From: Hansfordia pulvinata
Taxonomy: Eukaryota; Ascomycota; Sordariomycetes; Xylariales
DNA length: 64,000 nt
Reading direction: 5' to 3'
Assembly: GCA_006538405.1 (NCBI GenBank)
Contig: BJKQ01000013.1
Span: forward strand, 1,240,001-1,304,000
In this document: piece by piece, positions 1 to 11,804 of the stretch
Layout of the letters: every line of letters begins with the position of its first letter
How positions within the stretch are numbered: position 1 is the stretch's first letter
Made by a program: the position numbers and the translations under genes
Notes under the pieces: model-generated
The model's database searches: none
What the model was told of the DNA's origin: nothing
The model's input: only the letters and a program-made list of their open reading frames with translations

Positions 1-3000
1 GCACAGCCTCAGATGGAAGGAGGAGAAGTGAATGCGAAGGGCTTTTCTTTTGAGAGGGACGAGATGTTCGACTCCAGCCGGACTTGAATATCGTCCCATG
101 CACGGCATCTGCACCCCTGACGGGTACGTACTCGTAGGAAGGTCTGGTTGCGTAAGTACGGCATGTGCGTCCGACGGTAGTGCCTGCTGCTCGTAGATCA
201 TACCAGCCAGCGAATCGCAATGGAGATTCCAAGTAGACACGAGGTACCCGCCCCAGGAGGCCCCTGGCGGAATGAACATAGATCGTGCGTAGACCCCTTT
301 GCCATGCAGGCCTCTGGCTGCGGGTAGGCGGGTATACAGATACACGCGGTACAAGGAAAGCCCGCCAGCGCGGCTGCTTGTCGCGACTTGGCAGATACAG
401 CCGCGCAGCCGTACGCGAAGGGCGGCAACCCGCGATCCATTGGATGTCGTGGTCGTGCGTATTAGCGGGCGTTTTTAGCAGCCAAGGAAGCGCAAGGATG
501 GGCAAGGCAGATAGGGAAACCGCATTTACCGACCAGCTACGCCCCAGTCGACCAAGCACTCGCCATTGTTCTGCTGATGACGGATCGGCCCCCCAGTTTT
601 TGCTCGCCAGCAGTGGCGATTACTTAAGTGCACTGAGACGGCACCCACCATGCATCTCACTGCATTCTGGAAGATGAACACAACATATTAAGGTAGGTGG
701 AAGGCATACCGGCCGTATTGCACAGTGGGTTGGAGTCACCCAGCTGGTCCCGGCTCTTCAGATTCACTGCAAGCCCGAGTGTACTAACGACAATATCGAG
801 GTACGGGTACTCAGGAGACTGGTCTGATCGGTTCAGCTGAAGCACCGCGTCCTATCTGATGAGGCTCACGAGCATGCACGACTTAGGTACTTCCCTTCGT
901 ATGTGCTCGTACCCCCTTGTCGTACAAGTCCAGGCGGCGGCGCCCGCCTAAGCCTGCCGACCTACCACGTCTGTCTCCTGCCTCGCGCTGCTCAAAAGGA
1001 AGCTGTAAGCAGCGGATGATTGGCTACCAGCCCCCCGCCGGCATCCGGCGGATGCAAGGGATCCGCAAATCGAAGCCCCTGAGTGGAGCCCCGGCTGTTT
1101 CGTTTGCCCCCCAGTGCCCCCCCATCCCCCCCAGGCTGGCAAGCGCGCCGAGCTGCCGCTGACAGGCACCACAGGTGGACGCGGGAAGGACCCCAGTGGC
1201 CACGGAGTTCGGCGCCCTCACGGCGCCCTCAGCTCCCTTCACCCTCCGGGCTGGATCGAGGTGGGGCCAGGCAGCGCCAGAGGCCTCTTTGGTTGGGTGG
1301 ACGTGGAGGGGTTGGCAGCCCGCCCACTAAAAGTGGTACGGGAGACTCGTATCCTCTGCAGGTGCGTGTGGTCATCAGTGGCGGTGCGGCGCAGGGCAGG
1401 TGGCAGTCTGGAACGGCGCCCTCAGATCCACGACTCGTACGACAACGACCGGCACCATCATCGCCATCACCATCAACCAGGAACTCGACAGCGGCCAAGG
1501 GTCCGGCAGCTACGAGTACTCGTACACGACGTCGCCTGTTGAGTTCGGTACTCGCACGTTGCCTACGGCTAAATCACTCCAATTGGTGTGTGCTTCCAGT
1601 CTCTCCTTGACATAAGCTTGGCTTCCGGCTGCCCTCTGATAACGAGATCCAGCCCCCCCTCTAAGCACACAGACAGACAAACCACGGACGACGGCGCCAA
1701 GCTTATCCCATGTTCTGCCCTCTCGGACCACTGCCCGCACCGCTGACGACCACTAGCTGAACCAGGCGCCGGCCCGGCTCTCCTTTGTTCTTTGTTCTCT
1801 GTTCTCGCACGATCCAGACCCTGGCTCCACTCCACCTGGCCATCTTGCGATTCTGCGACAGCCATCCCCGGCCGCCGCGCCGCGGGCGTCTGCGCCGACC
1901 AGTCCCGGCCCCTTCATGTGCTCGACATGACATCGAGCCCGAGACCAACACCAAGACCGACCCTTCGCTGTCGACAAGCACACCTCAACTACTCGGGCTG
2001 CTCGGGATACTCGGCGTCCCCGTGAGTCATTCCGAGCAAACCGCTACGTCGATTGTCTCGCTTCTCAGCAAGCCCCGCGAGACTTCACAATACGAGCCGC
2101 TCAGCGTGCCGAGCCTCTCTGGCTTGCCTGCCTACCTGCCTGCTCTCTCGTCGGTCTGTCTGTCGGTGTGTCGGCGGCCGCTCGTCAGCTCCGCGTTGCA
2201 TGGGGCGGAACCTCGATCTCATATCGGACTTGCTTTAACATCGTGCCACTGGGGCCGACCCGTCCAACCCGCCCAGCCGCCCAGCCCGCAAGCGAGCACG
2301 TGTTCGGGCAGTAGAAACTCCCTCGAATACGAAGATCCGGAGGGCAGGGCAAGCAACCTCCTTCTCATCACAACCCCGGCACTTACCCAGGTACTGGCCC
2401 CAGTATGGGGCTGCCCTCTAGGCTACTTCAAGCAGGACACTATACAACATCCAGCCGCAATCGCCCTCAGCAATGAATGCGAAACGCTTGGTGACAGCGT
2501 TTGTCAGCCTCATCTACGCGACAATCTATCAAAGGTTGCACTGCACGGGTTCCCGAGAGTAGGGTAGAAGCCTGGTCCTCCGCAGCCCCTTTTGCCCTCT
2601 TGTCCAAAGTGCCGAGTAGGACGCGCTAACTGCACGAGTATTCGTACTCATAGGAGAGCGTCGGCGGTAGAGAGTGTGTACGAGTAGTCATGTAAGTGCA
2701 CCAGCCGAGCCCAGCAGCGTCTGCTCGGCCAGCAATGACTCGTAGAATACCGAGGCGCAAGTCGAGGTGATGGCGGCAGATGCGGCAGATGCGGCGGCAG
2801 AAGGCTGGCTTCCTTCACACCTTTCTGCCGGCCAGGTGGGATCGCGAGCGGAGAGTTCCTCGCGGTCTCTCCATCTGACAACACCCGTGCCCGTACGGAA
2901 ATGCCCGTCTCGCTCTCCACTATTTTGTTCTTTCTGCTTCTCCTTGATCCCGGCGCAGGGATCCGGACTGTGCACTGGACGAGGGGCGCACGATTGCCGG

Positions 3001-4983
3001 GCACGGGTATACCGAGACGGCACTCCCAGGCTGCCTCTGCCTACCCTGCATACCTACCGAGGTCATTACAGACGGCGTCACCTACCTCAACTGTCTGCGC
3101 CTAACTGTCTACGCGTACGTACGAGCTCACGGGGGTGCTTTGAGATGAGAGTAGCCATGCTGCCGACGGTGGCTGAAACACAATCAACGACGCTTGCGGA
3201 GACGGCGAGTGAAATGCCATCATTCCCATTCCTGGGTGGCCAGCTTTGATGCGGCCCATCCCAATCTGCACGCGCGCCAGCCAACTTTGCGCGACCAGCC
3301 AGACGATGAGTTCCAAGCTTCACGAGTAGGTACCCAGACTTTGTTTATGGACGGCTGGCATCTATGGCATCTATCTGCATCCCGCACGTGCAGGACACAC
3401 GGCTAGTCCGAAGAGAGAGAGAGAGAGAGAGATAGCCTAGCGATTGATCCTCCTGTAGAGTCTGCCCGGCGATGGATTTCGCCACTGAACCCGCAGGAGG
3501 TTTGACCTCTGCTATTTTTACCTGACCGAGTGTCGGTGCGCACGCCGGCGGTCGCCACCCAGGTTTAGATGGTGTGCACGAATGATGGGCGACTGGTAGA
3601 TACGGTAAGTGCCCCGAGGGTGAGCAAGAGCACGAGTGCATTTATGATGAGCCGGCCCAAGGAGCCCCCCAACTTCTAATCGAGTGATTCGGGGCATCTC
3701 TGAAGCGCCAACTCCGACACCCATGAGCAACTCTGGAGAGAGTCGAAGATGAGGCGTGACGCCTCAGATCATGGCCTCTGGAGGTCCGTCCAGGTCGATG
3801 TTATTGCTTGCATGGCCTCATTGCCGATCAGATAGACGATCCATGCCAGCTGGCTCCCTAATTGACGGGCGTCTTCGCCTTTGGCGGGCACCACAATACT
3901 GGTACGCGCACAAGTAGTGCTTCGAGCTTTGGGCTTTCGCTCGCGAAGGGTCGGTCCTGGAACCCGCGGTCGCACACATTTCTTTAGGTGCCCGAGGTGA
4001 CCTCAGCTGATGGGCTCACCACCCGCCTTCACACGTCACTCTGCCAGTCACCGACGGATCCATGATGGCCGCGACTGGGGAGTCCACCGGCCAGGAGAGG
4101 AGAGGGAGCGTGCGGGCTGTCGGGGATCCCACTAGTTAGTTGGTTTCCTCGCTCATCCGGGGCAAGCAAAGCCTTGGACTCCGCTCCGGTATTACCTCAT
4201 GGGGGCAAACGGCTCTTTGCCACGATGAGCTCCCCAATCGATCATCGAGTTGTGGTGTTTTCCAGCACGAGTGTGAACCCAAGTTACAAGTTATTAGGCT
4301 GGAGGATGCTCCTGGGGCGGATTCTGCCGCGCCCGGTCGAGTCGTCGTCCCGTGTGTCCGTCTGCTTTCGGGTGGTTGATCGGGCCCGTGGATCAACCTG
4401 GCGGGAGCCTTCGTGCGCTCATACTCGTACCTTGGGTAAGGTACGTAGGTACCAAAGGATTTGTGTATGTACGCGTAGTAGCAGAACACATCCATCCATG
4501 GGTTTTATTGTCGCCACCCACGCCTCTGCCCAGGCGATCGCCTTTCTATTTCCGGACATGACAGCGCTCGAGAATCGCCGCCCCCCCCCCCCCGCGGGAC
4601 GCTGCTGACGGGACAATCCAGGCTCGCGGCGCCGGGCGGGAATTGGGGGGAAGCCGGGACGTTTATAAGAGGGGAAAACACCCTGGCGTGACGCGCGCGC
4701 CCTCTGCTCCCATCCAAGGCGCCCCCCCCCACACACTCCCGCAACGTCAGAAGAAGGCATCCCATGGCGTGGCCTCTGCAATGCGGGTGAGCGTCCATCT
4801 AGCGCACGGCCTGGTGGCCTGCGCAACGACGGCGATGGTGGCCATGGCCGCCGCCGCCGCCGTCACCGGTGATCATGATGGCGGCAGCGACGGCGGCGGC
4901 GGCGGCACAGCAGCAGCAGCAGCAGCAGCATCAGCATTCTCAGCGGCAGCACCCTCCAAGTTCCCCTGCGCGAGCACAACCTC
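1..4983. other. Intergenic region, no supportable gene
   Basis: This stretch has only short, overlapping frames without recognisable domains. The longest, around 1785-2567, is Ser/Pro/Leu-rich and contains CTGC/CTGT-type simple sequence, so I do not treat it as coding. It does hold scattered TACGAGTA/TACTCGTA octamers (near 129, 1511, 2679 and 4422), an (AG)n run and a 13-base C run at 4581-4593. The 5' end of the gene that follows may lie in its last 200 bases. Confidence 0.6.
3412..3432. repeat. (AG)n microsatellite
   Basis: About ten uninterrupted AG dinucleotides can be read directly. There is no gene nearby. Confidence 0.9.
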
Positions 4984-6255
4984 ATGTTCCAGGGCGCCTG
5001 GCTCGTCGACCTCGCCTCGGCCGCGGCGAGCCTGGCTTCGGCGCCCGCGCACCCGGCGGGGCCCGGCCGGCGCGGGCGCGCATCGGCGAGCGAGCCCAAC
5101 GAGTCGCCGATCTGGGTCGACGTGCCCCCGGGGCCCGGCGTCACCGGCCGGGGGCGCATCAACGCCAACACCAACATGTGGCCTTCTGTAAGTGTTTTCC
5201 CTTTTTTTTTCTTTCTCTCTCTCTCTCTTTCTTTCTTTAGTCCTTCCCTCTTTCCTCCCCTGACAACAGCTGGTCTAACGATGTAAAAGCCGCCAGACAA
5301 GACAACCGGCCGCAGCTGGTGCGACTTCTCCCACTGCAAGAAGATCTGGCACACGGCATCGCCCGGCGGCATGTCGGCGCGCGCCCTGCAGACGGTCGTG
5401 TGCGCCGCCGCCGCCGGGGCGAGCTGCCTGCACGAGTCGCGCTCCACCACCAGTACCACCACCAAGATACAGCAGCAGAGGCAGAAGCAGAAGCTCCTGG
5501 CCATCGGGTCGTCGTCACACGTGGGCGGGCCGGTGGGCGGGGGGGCATCGGGGACAACAGCAAAGACATACGTCTCACCACCGTCGAGTGAGCAGGAGGA
5601 GGAGGAGGTGGAAGAGGAGGAAGAGGAAGAGGAGACGGCAGAAGAAGAGAAGAAGGAACAAAGCAAGGCGGGTGGGCAGCCGGGCCGCGCCGGGGAAACA
5701 GAAGCCTACGAAAACGACGGCGGCGGCGCGAAAGAAGAGGACGCCAAGCGCGCAGTCTGCGAGGCCGCCGGCAGCAGCAGCAACAGTAGAAGAGGCGCCG
5801 CCGCCGCGCAAGGCCCGTCGCTGCCCCGCGGACGCGCCCCGTACGACGTGCTCGAGCGCAGCGGCGCGTACTGGGTCTGGCTGCGCCTCGAGGTCCCAGG
5901 GCCGGCGCGGCGTGGTGCCCGTCAAGCCGAAGCCGGTGGAGCCGGGAGCGGGGGCGGAGACAGCGACAGCGACAGCGCCAGCGCCAGCGCTGCTCCTCAC
6001 CACCACCACAGCCGCCGCCGCCGGAGACGCTGGCACTGGCGGTGGTGCCGCTCCGAGCGCTCGCTGTTCCCGGCCGTCCGCAACGGGCGCGCCACGTTCG
6101 AGGGCGTCGGCGAGCGCAACGACCCGACCGGCCGCGCCGTCGCGGCCCGGCACGGCGGCGCGGCGGCGGACCCAGGGCTACGACAGCAGCAGCAGCAGCA
6201 GCAGTACCCGCTGCGTCTGGGCGAGATCAAGGACGCTTTGCATGTGCAGGGATAG
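4984..6255 (+). CDS. Predicted low-complexity protein of unknown function, 5' end unresolved
   Basis: I do not recognise this protein. Two blocks read through a good intron. The first (4984-5187) contains MFQGAWLVDLAS and INANTNMWPS. The donor GTAAGT is at 5188 and the acceptor AAAAG ends at 5289. The second block (5290-6255) opens with a Cys-containing stretch (SWCDFSHCKKIWHT), followed by Glu-rich, Gly/Ser/Ala-rich and His/Arg-rich tracts, then a short ordered region (YDVLERSGAYWVWLRLEV, SLFPAVRNGRATFEGVGE) and a poly-Gln run before the stop. This gives about 389 residues from 4984. The frame is open back to 4879 without an ATG, so an upstream exon is likely. Candidate starts lie near 4764-4782, where MRVSVHLAHG resembles the start of a signal peptide in another frame. 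Because other genes in this window have lost single bases, the frame inside the repeats is uncertain. Confidence 0.4.
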
Positions 6256-6692
6256 AGTAGAGTGCACACCCAAGGAGCCGACCTACCTACCTACCTACTG
6301 GGAATATAATGGATCAAGCAGCTGGGGCCGCGTCGCCTCTGTTCCGGTAGAACGAGGTCGGCGAGGCACGGCGAGCGGATGCCGACATGCCATATATCTT
6401 ATTTTACTCAGAGTTCAAATAATGATGCGATACATGGAACTTATGTAGATTGATCCTTACATTTCCCTTTCATCGAGGCATTGCTGTGTGCTTGAAGTCT
6501 CCAACATTGAATTTTCTTGTCGCGGGTTTCCCGTCTTTTTTTTTTCTTTCGCTATCACCACCCCTTTCCCCGTTTTCGACATCCCACAACTCTCGGCTTC
6601 CTCGTTTCTCCTCAAGGCCTCGTCCACCTTGCGCTGCCCAGAGTATTCAGTAGCTAGGTGTACCAAAACCGGCGGGAGACGGCTCCTTAGGT
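6256..6692. other. Short intergenic region between convergent genes
   Basis: These 437 bases separate the 3' ends of two convergent genes. They include an ACCTACCTACCTACCT string near 6283 and T-rich sequence near 6535, and no coding potential that I can support. Confidence 0.6.
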
Positions 6693-8223
6693 TCAGTCGT
6701 ACGACACTCGCACCACGTCCGTCCTCACAATGGCCCCCTTCTTAGCCTGGCGGTGGCCCGCCCTCGACGCGGCGCTGCTGTCGACGCCGGCCTGCGCCCG
6801 CGTCGAGTGGGGCTGGTAGCTCGTGTTGTCGTCGTCCTTGTTGTCGTCGTCGTTGTGGAGGATGTCCTCCTGACTCTCCGTCGGGCTGTGCGCCGCCGCC
6901 GTCATCTCGAGGTTCGGGTACATTGGCCTCGTCCGCGCGGCGCCGCCGCCAGCGCCGTGGCCGTGGGCCCCGCGGCTGCTGCTCCCGCCGCCGTGGCCGT
7001 GGCCCAGCTCGACCGACCCCGGCGTGTCGTACGACTTCTGGTACGTGCCCCCGTACCGCCTGCCCTTCCTGCGCTGGCCCGTCAGCGTGTCGCGCCCGGC
7101 GATGAGCTCCACCAGCGGCTGGAGAAGCGGGATCGACGTCGCTATCATGATTGTGCTGCCCTCGATCCTGTGTCCCGGCCAGTCAGTCATTCAGTTGATC
7201 AGTCAGGCCAGTCAGGCAGCAAGGAAAGTCCAGTCAGCGGTCCGTCCGTGGCAGCGCCGGGCCGCGCCAGATGGGGGGGTATCGGGGTTTCCGAGGCCAA
7301 CTCACACGGTCCAGATGACGAGATCCGAGGTGTCGTAGGAGAAGTCGGCGCTCCCGAGGGACGGGATTCTGGTGGACTTGTAGATCGCCACAATGCCCGA
7401 GATCATGCCCAGACCCAGCGCGCCGCTCAGCGCCAGCTTCTTGCGGAAGGGCAGCTGCAGGTTGAAGAGCACGGCCGCGGGGTACAGGGCGAGGTAGATG
7501 TCCACGAAAGCCGAGAAAGCTGGTATACCCGTCGTCCATTCCTCGTCAGCTGTCTGTTGCAGAAGGGAGAAGAAGAAGAAGAAGAAAACTACCAAAAAGA
7601 CAGAGAGAGGTACTCAAAAAAGAGACCAGGAGCCAAAAAGGGGGGGGGGGGAGATATTTACCGCCAGCAAAGATGCAGTAACCAACCAGGACCTGCTTGT
7701 CGATGCAGGTCTTGTCGGTGATTTCAAAGGTCCAGAGCGCCTTGGCCGGCATGCACTGGCCCAGGAGAATGCCGACGGTGGCCAGGAGCACCAGCTGGGA
7801 CAGGATGCCGATGATCCAGAGACACCACCAGTGGAAGCGGGTTGGGTGGAGGAGGCGGGTCAGCAGGATGATGGCGGCGATCTTGGGGATGCCAAACGAC
7901 AGCACGCCGGGGCAGAAGCCCGCGATGGTGTAGAGGATGGCCCCCTGCTTCTGCTCGACGTCCAGCAGGGCGAAGTGCTTGCCGTTGCCGTACTGCACCG
8001 CGACGGTCGAGAGCCCCGTCGAGATGTACCCGCAGGCCTGGGCAAAGACCACGGTGTAGTCGTCGCTCCGGAGTCGGCGGTGGATGGCGCCCCGGACGAA
8101 CAGCCGCGCGGCGATGAAGACGGTGCTGAGGGCCGTGATGATCCAGCACGTCCAGAGGATCTGAGGCCCCTTGTCCTCGGCTGCCCACGCTGGGTCCGTT
8201 GGCGGCGACGGCGACGACGACAT
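6693..8223 (-). CDS. Fungal rhodopsin-domain (PTH11/SAT4-like) seven-helix membrane protein
   Basis: This is an integral plasma-membrane protein of the large fungal rhodopsin-domain family, which includes Pth11-type putative receptors. Three exons join in frame: 8223-7662, 7549-7306 and 7167-6693, giving 426 residues. Support comes from the family-like order of segments: an N-terminal WTCWIITALSTVFIAARLF helix, RLRSDDYTVVFA, the loop with CMPAKALWTFE and CIDK, then IPAFSAFVDIYLALYPA, LPFRKKLALSGALGLGM, YDTSDLVIWTV and IATSIPLLQPLVELI. Introns are 112 and 138 bases long with GTAAAT and GTGAGT donors. The cytoplasmic tail, roughly the last 130 residues, is hydrophilic with Gly/His repeats (ELGHGHGGGSSSRGAHGHG) and an Asp/Asn-rich patch. 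The ligand is unknown. No CFEM cysteine domain is present at the N terminus. Confidence 0.85.
7640..7651. repeat. 12-base G homopolymer
   Basis: The run lies within the first intron of the rhodopsin-domain gene, just inside the donor, and reads as a C-run on the coding strand. Confidence 0.8.
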
Positions 8224-8678
8224 GACTGCGGCAGCGGCTATGACGAGGACATTGGTTGGAAAGTGTTGACGGCAATGATGGTGCAGAACAAGGCACTACT
8301 ATATGGCATTGGATGGCCTTCAGGGGGGGGAAACTACCTACAGTGCGGTACGCAACGCTGTTGTTCCCAGCCGTCACTGTCTGTTCTGTCTGGTTGTGTC
8401 TTGTTTAAGGTAGGTAGGCAGAGAGATGGATGTCTCCTTTCTGCGGTGCCCTCCGCCAACATCAACACTCTACTTACCTAACCTTCCTTCATCCCCCCCC
8501 TCTACGTACAGCGGCAGTTACCTGGTAAGATGACCTGCCAACAGCTCGCTTGCCCACTTTGGGCCACTTCGCGTAGACTCAAGCCGTCCTTGTGCAGCAT
8601 CACGCCCGTACGGCCTCGCTTGCTGGAGATCCTGGCGGGTCGGGGTTGGGCGTACTCGTAGACCCCGGCCTTCACTGC

Positions 8679-8709
8679 CTGTGTGTGTGTGTGTGTGTAT
8701 GTGTGTGTC
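8679..8709. repeat. (TG)n microsatellite
   Basis: About fifteen TG dinucleotides with one TA interruption. The repeat is followed by AGGTAGGTAGGT near 8740. Confidence 0.9.
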
Positions 8710-8960
8710 TCCGTAAATAGGTATAAAGGTATAGGTACTAGGTAGGTAGGTATGTGTGATACGGCACCCGGTAGTTGCAAGCCCCTGAGCCAGCACGCCA
8801 ATGATACGAGTCGAGCTCGTCGCCCATTCTGTGACTCTGGACGAGCGAGGGCAGACTGGGAGTATGAACTACCATTCTTTCGGGGGAGATTCCGCGCCTC
8901 GTTCCCTGCTCCTCTCCCCCCCTTAACGTGATTCACCTTGTTCTTAACAACCCGCGCATA

Positions 8961-9041
8961 CCGATGCCGGGGTCCTCGAGCATGCCGATGCCGGGGTCCT
9001 CGAGCCGCAGCCGCAGCCGCAGAGGCAGAGGCAGAGGCAGA
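8961..9041. repeat. Small tandem repeat block
   Basis: A 20-base segment (CCGATGCCGGGGTCCTCGAG) occurs twice with 24-base spacing at 8961 and 8985. It is followed directly by three CGCAGC-type and four AGGCAG-type hexamers. Confidence 0.85.
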
Positions 9042-10317
9042 CGTAGCCGTAACCGAGCACGAGACAGGTTAGACTCGGCAGCGGCGACGGGTTGTTCGTG
9101 GTTCATGCGTCCAGAACGCCGGAATCCCACGGATACTACCCTGAGGCCTATAGCGGAGCCCGAGACACGGATCGTCCGTCGTGGTGAAGCGCCGTCATTG
9201 GCTGCTGGCCATGTGGCCTTGCTGCAGCAGTTCGTTCGTTCCCCGGCCATGCAGGACAAGTCAAGTCAACCAACCGCCAACAACGAACGAACGTCCTGGT
9301 CCCCGGGTTGGAGATGGAACTGACCGGGCCCCTGCCTGGACCCCATTCGTTTCTCGGCAAGTTGGTTGATCTACGAGTAAGTATGCGAGTAATAAGTGTC
9401 TCTTCTTTCCCGGGCCTTTCAGACCGAGATACACCACAAGAGCGGGCCTCGGGGTGTGCTGTGTAAGTCTGCGGGCGATTGGGGCACCTGATCCAAGGGT
9501 CCTCCAAGTTAGCAGAGAGGGTCTTGCAAGTAATAGGTATTCAACGCCGTCATCACTCTTCGTCGCTTCGTATCGCAACCCCGGTAAAGCGGCGCTCGCG
9601 ATGCAGAGACAGACCCCTGCAGCCGTTGGCGGGTGGCGTACACTCCTGTTACACGGTAACGAATCGCTTACGGGCCGACGGGAGCCCCTTTCCCCGGGAC
9701 TTACGACTGGAGTATCCATCCGTACGGAGCCATGGAGCCCTCGTACGAGTGAGTAGGTATGCAGGCATCTGCCATGGGTCATCGTCGCATCAATGCACGG
9801 CCGGCCTTTGGGGCTCAACCACCCCCGCCACCGGTGTGCCGCCAAAATGACCAGGGCGATAGCCAGACAGACGCTACTCGTGCAGGGTTCAGGAACGCTC
9901 TGCGGGGGCTACGCGTATATCACCTTCTCGACAGGGGAAAGCCAACAAGAAAATGCTCCGAACCAACACGCCGCCGCCCACTTGGGCTTGGCGTGGGAGC
10001 TGGCATCGCGACTTTGTGAGATGTTACACCTGCAAGCCGAAGGCTTTGTTGGCCAGCAACTACGGATAGGCTCTTCCGATCCCTCGGCGATGTGCAACAC
10101 GCGAGTGCTCGTACGGGTGTGTGTGTTCAGGGCCATCCCAGCCGACTCGTAAGGCCCATCGTCCCATGTGTAGCGGCAGGCAGGCATTGATCAGACTGTT
10201 ACTCCAAAGAAAAAGGGGCAGTCGAGGACGGGAGGGCCAAGATAGCTAGCAACAGCAAGCCGAATACGCCCAGTTGCGCACTTCTCGGAATAAGAACAGT
10301 GTAGCAGCCGGTCTCTC

Positions 10318-10372
10318 TACACACACATACGGAGACACACAATCGAACACACACGCACACACACACACACAA
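10318..10372. repeat. Imperfect (AC)n microsatellite
   Basis: The run of AC dinucleotides with interruptions lies about 60-115 bases upstream of the O-methyltransferase start codon, so it falls in the promoter or 5' leader. Confidence 0.9.
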
Positions 10373-10433
10373 CAAGGTATCGAGTTTATTCCGCTGCAGG
10401 ACCGCCTTTCGTGATACGAAGACTCGTGCCATC

Positions 10434-11804
10434 ATGACTGCCACGACAAACGAGGAAAACGGCAAAAAAGGTCATGGCATCGTCGACGTCTCGGTGGCCA
10501 CGTCGCCCAACGACATCCAGGCCGTGCCCCAGCTCATCAAGGACATCGAGGCCTCGGCGGGCGCCCTGGACGACGGAAGCGACGAGGCTCGCCACGCCCT
10601 GCTGCTGAAGGCCAGGACTCTCGTCCAGGCCCTCGAGACGCCGCGTGAGACCATGGTCAAGCACTGCTGGGCCCAGGTAAGAAGCCCCACGGCCCATCCC
10701 CTCCCTCCCCCCGCGCTCTGGCGAGTCTGATAGATAGACTGACACGAAGCCCCTCCCCTTTCCCCCCTTCTCCAGACGGGTGCCATGGCTGGCCTCCAGC
10801 TCGGCGTCGACACGGGCCTCTGGAGGCTCATGGCGCAGAAAGGAGACCGGCCGCAGCCGGTGCAGGAGCTGGCCGACGAGCTGGGCATCGAGGCCTCGCT
10901 GCTGGCGCGCCTCCTGCGGCACCTGGGAGCCATGGGCTACATCAAGGAGGTCGGCGCCGACACGTACCAGCCGACCAACTACAGCAAGGCCATGAGCATC
11001 GACATCATCGGCGACGGCTACCTGCCCATGCTGGCGGGCGCCTCGGCCGGCACGACGCAGTTCCACGAGTTCGCGCGCCTGGGCGGCTGGCGCGAGCCGA
11101 CCGACTCGAAGAAGACGGGCTTCGCGCACGCCTACAAGACGGACAAGGACTTCTTCGCCTGGCAGCACGCCGTCGGCTACGGGTCCCACTTCAACAAGCA
11201 CATGGGCGGCTACCGGCAGGGGCGGCCCCCGTGGATGAAGATCATGCCCGTGCGGGAGCGGCTGATCGAGGGCGCCGACGCCGCGCCCGAAGCGCCGTTC
11301 CTCGTCGACGTCGGCGGCAGCATCGGGCACGACCTGGCCGAGTTCCAGAGGCACTTCCCCGACCACCCGGGCCGCCTCGTCCTCCAGGACCTGCCGGCGG
11401 TCATCGACCCCATCGGCGACGGCGACGGCGCCCTGGACCCCCGGATCCAGCGGATGCACGTCGACTTCTTCCGCGAGCAGCCCGTCCGGGGCGCGCGGGC
11501 GTACTACATGCACTCGTGCCTGCACGACTGGCCCGACCAGGACTGCCGCACCATCCTGTCCAAGCTGACCGCGGCGATGAAGCCGGGCTACAGCAAGCTG
11601 CTGATCAACGAGAACGTCATCCCCCGGCAGGCCGCCTGGTTCGAGACGACCGCCCTGGACATGGTCATGCTGACCCTCTTCTCGTCGCGCGAGAGGACCT
11701 TTGACGACTGGCAGACGCTGCTCGGCGAGTCGGGTCTGAAGATTGTCCACATCTGGGAGGGCGGAAAGGGGGTGGAGGGTCTGATTGAGTGCGAACTCGC
11801 ATGA
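10434..11804 (+). CDS. SAM-dependent O-methyltransferase (class I, fungal secondary-metabolite type)
   Basis: The protein is predicted to transfer methyl from S-adenosylmethionine to a hydroxyl of a small aromatic substrate. Two exons (10434-10676 and 10776-11804) join in phase 0 through a 99-base intron (GTAAGA donor, TCCAG acceptor), giving 423 residues. An N-terminal winged-helix dimerisation region (residues about 80-170, GAMAGLQLGVDTGLW and ELADELGIEASLLARLLRH) precedes the methyltransferase fold. Motif I is FLVDVGGSIGHDLAEF (about residue 250), the acidic SAM loop is LVLQDLP, and the family motif HSCLHDWPDQDC carries the likely catalytic His. The ending (FDDWQTLLGESGLKIVHIWE) is typical. 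It is close to sterigmatocystin/aflatoxin-type O-methyltransferases in architecture, but no polyketide synthase, NRPS or P450 lies nearby, so it does not appear to be part of a biosynthetic cluster in this window. The substrate is unknown. Confidence 0.88.

Larger units (their letters stand above)
8224..10433. other. Intergenic region between divergent genes, repeat-rich
   Basis: This 2.2 kb separates the rhodopsin-domain gene and the O-methyltransferase gene, which point away from each other, so both promoters lie here. It contains (TG)n and (AC)n microsatellites, a small tandem repeat at 8961-9041 and TACGAGTA octamers near 8652 and 9372. I see no coding sequence that I can support. Confidence 0.6.

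Noticed and set aside
1785..2567. 260-codon open frame on the plus strand
   Set aside because: Composition is driven by CTGC/CTGT-type simple sequence, there are no domains or introns, and overlapping frames of similar quality exist on both strands.
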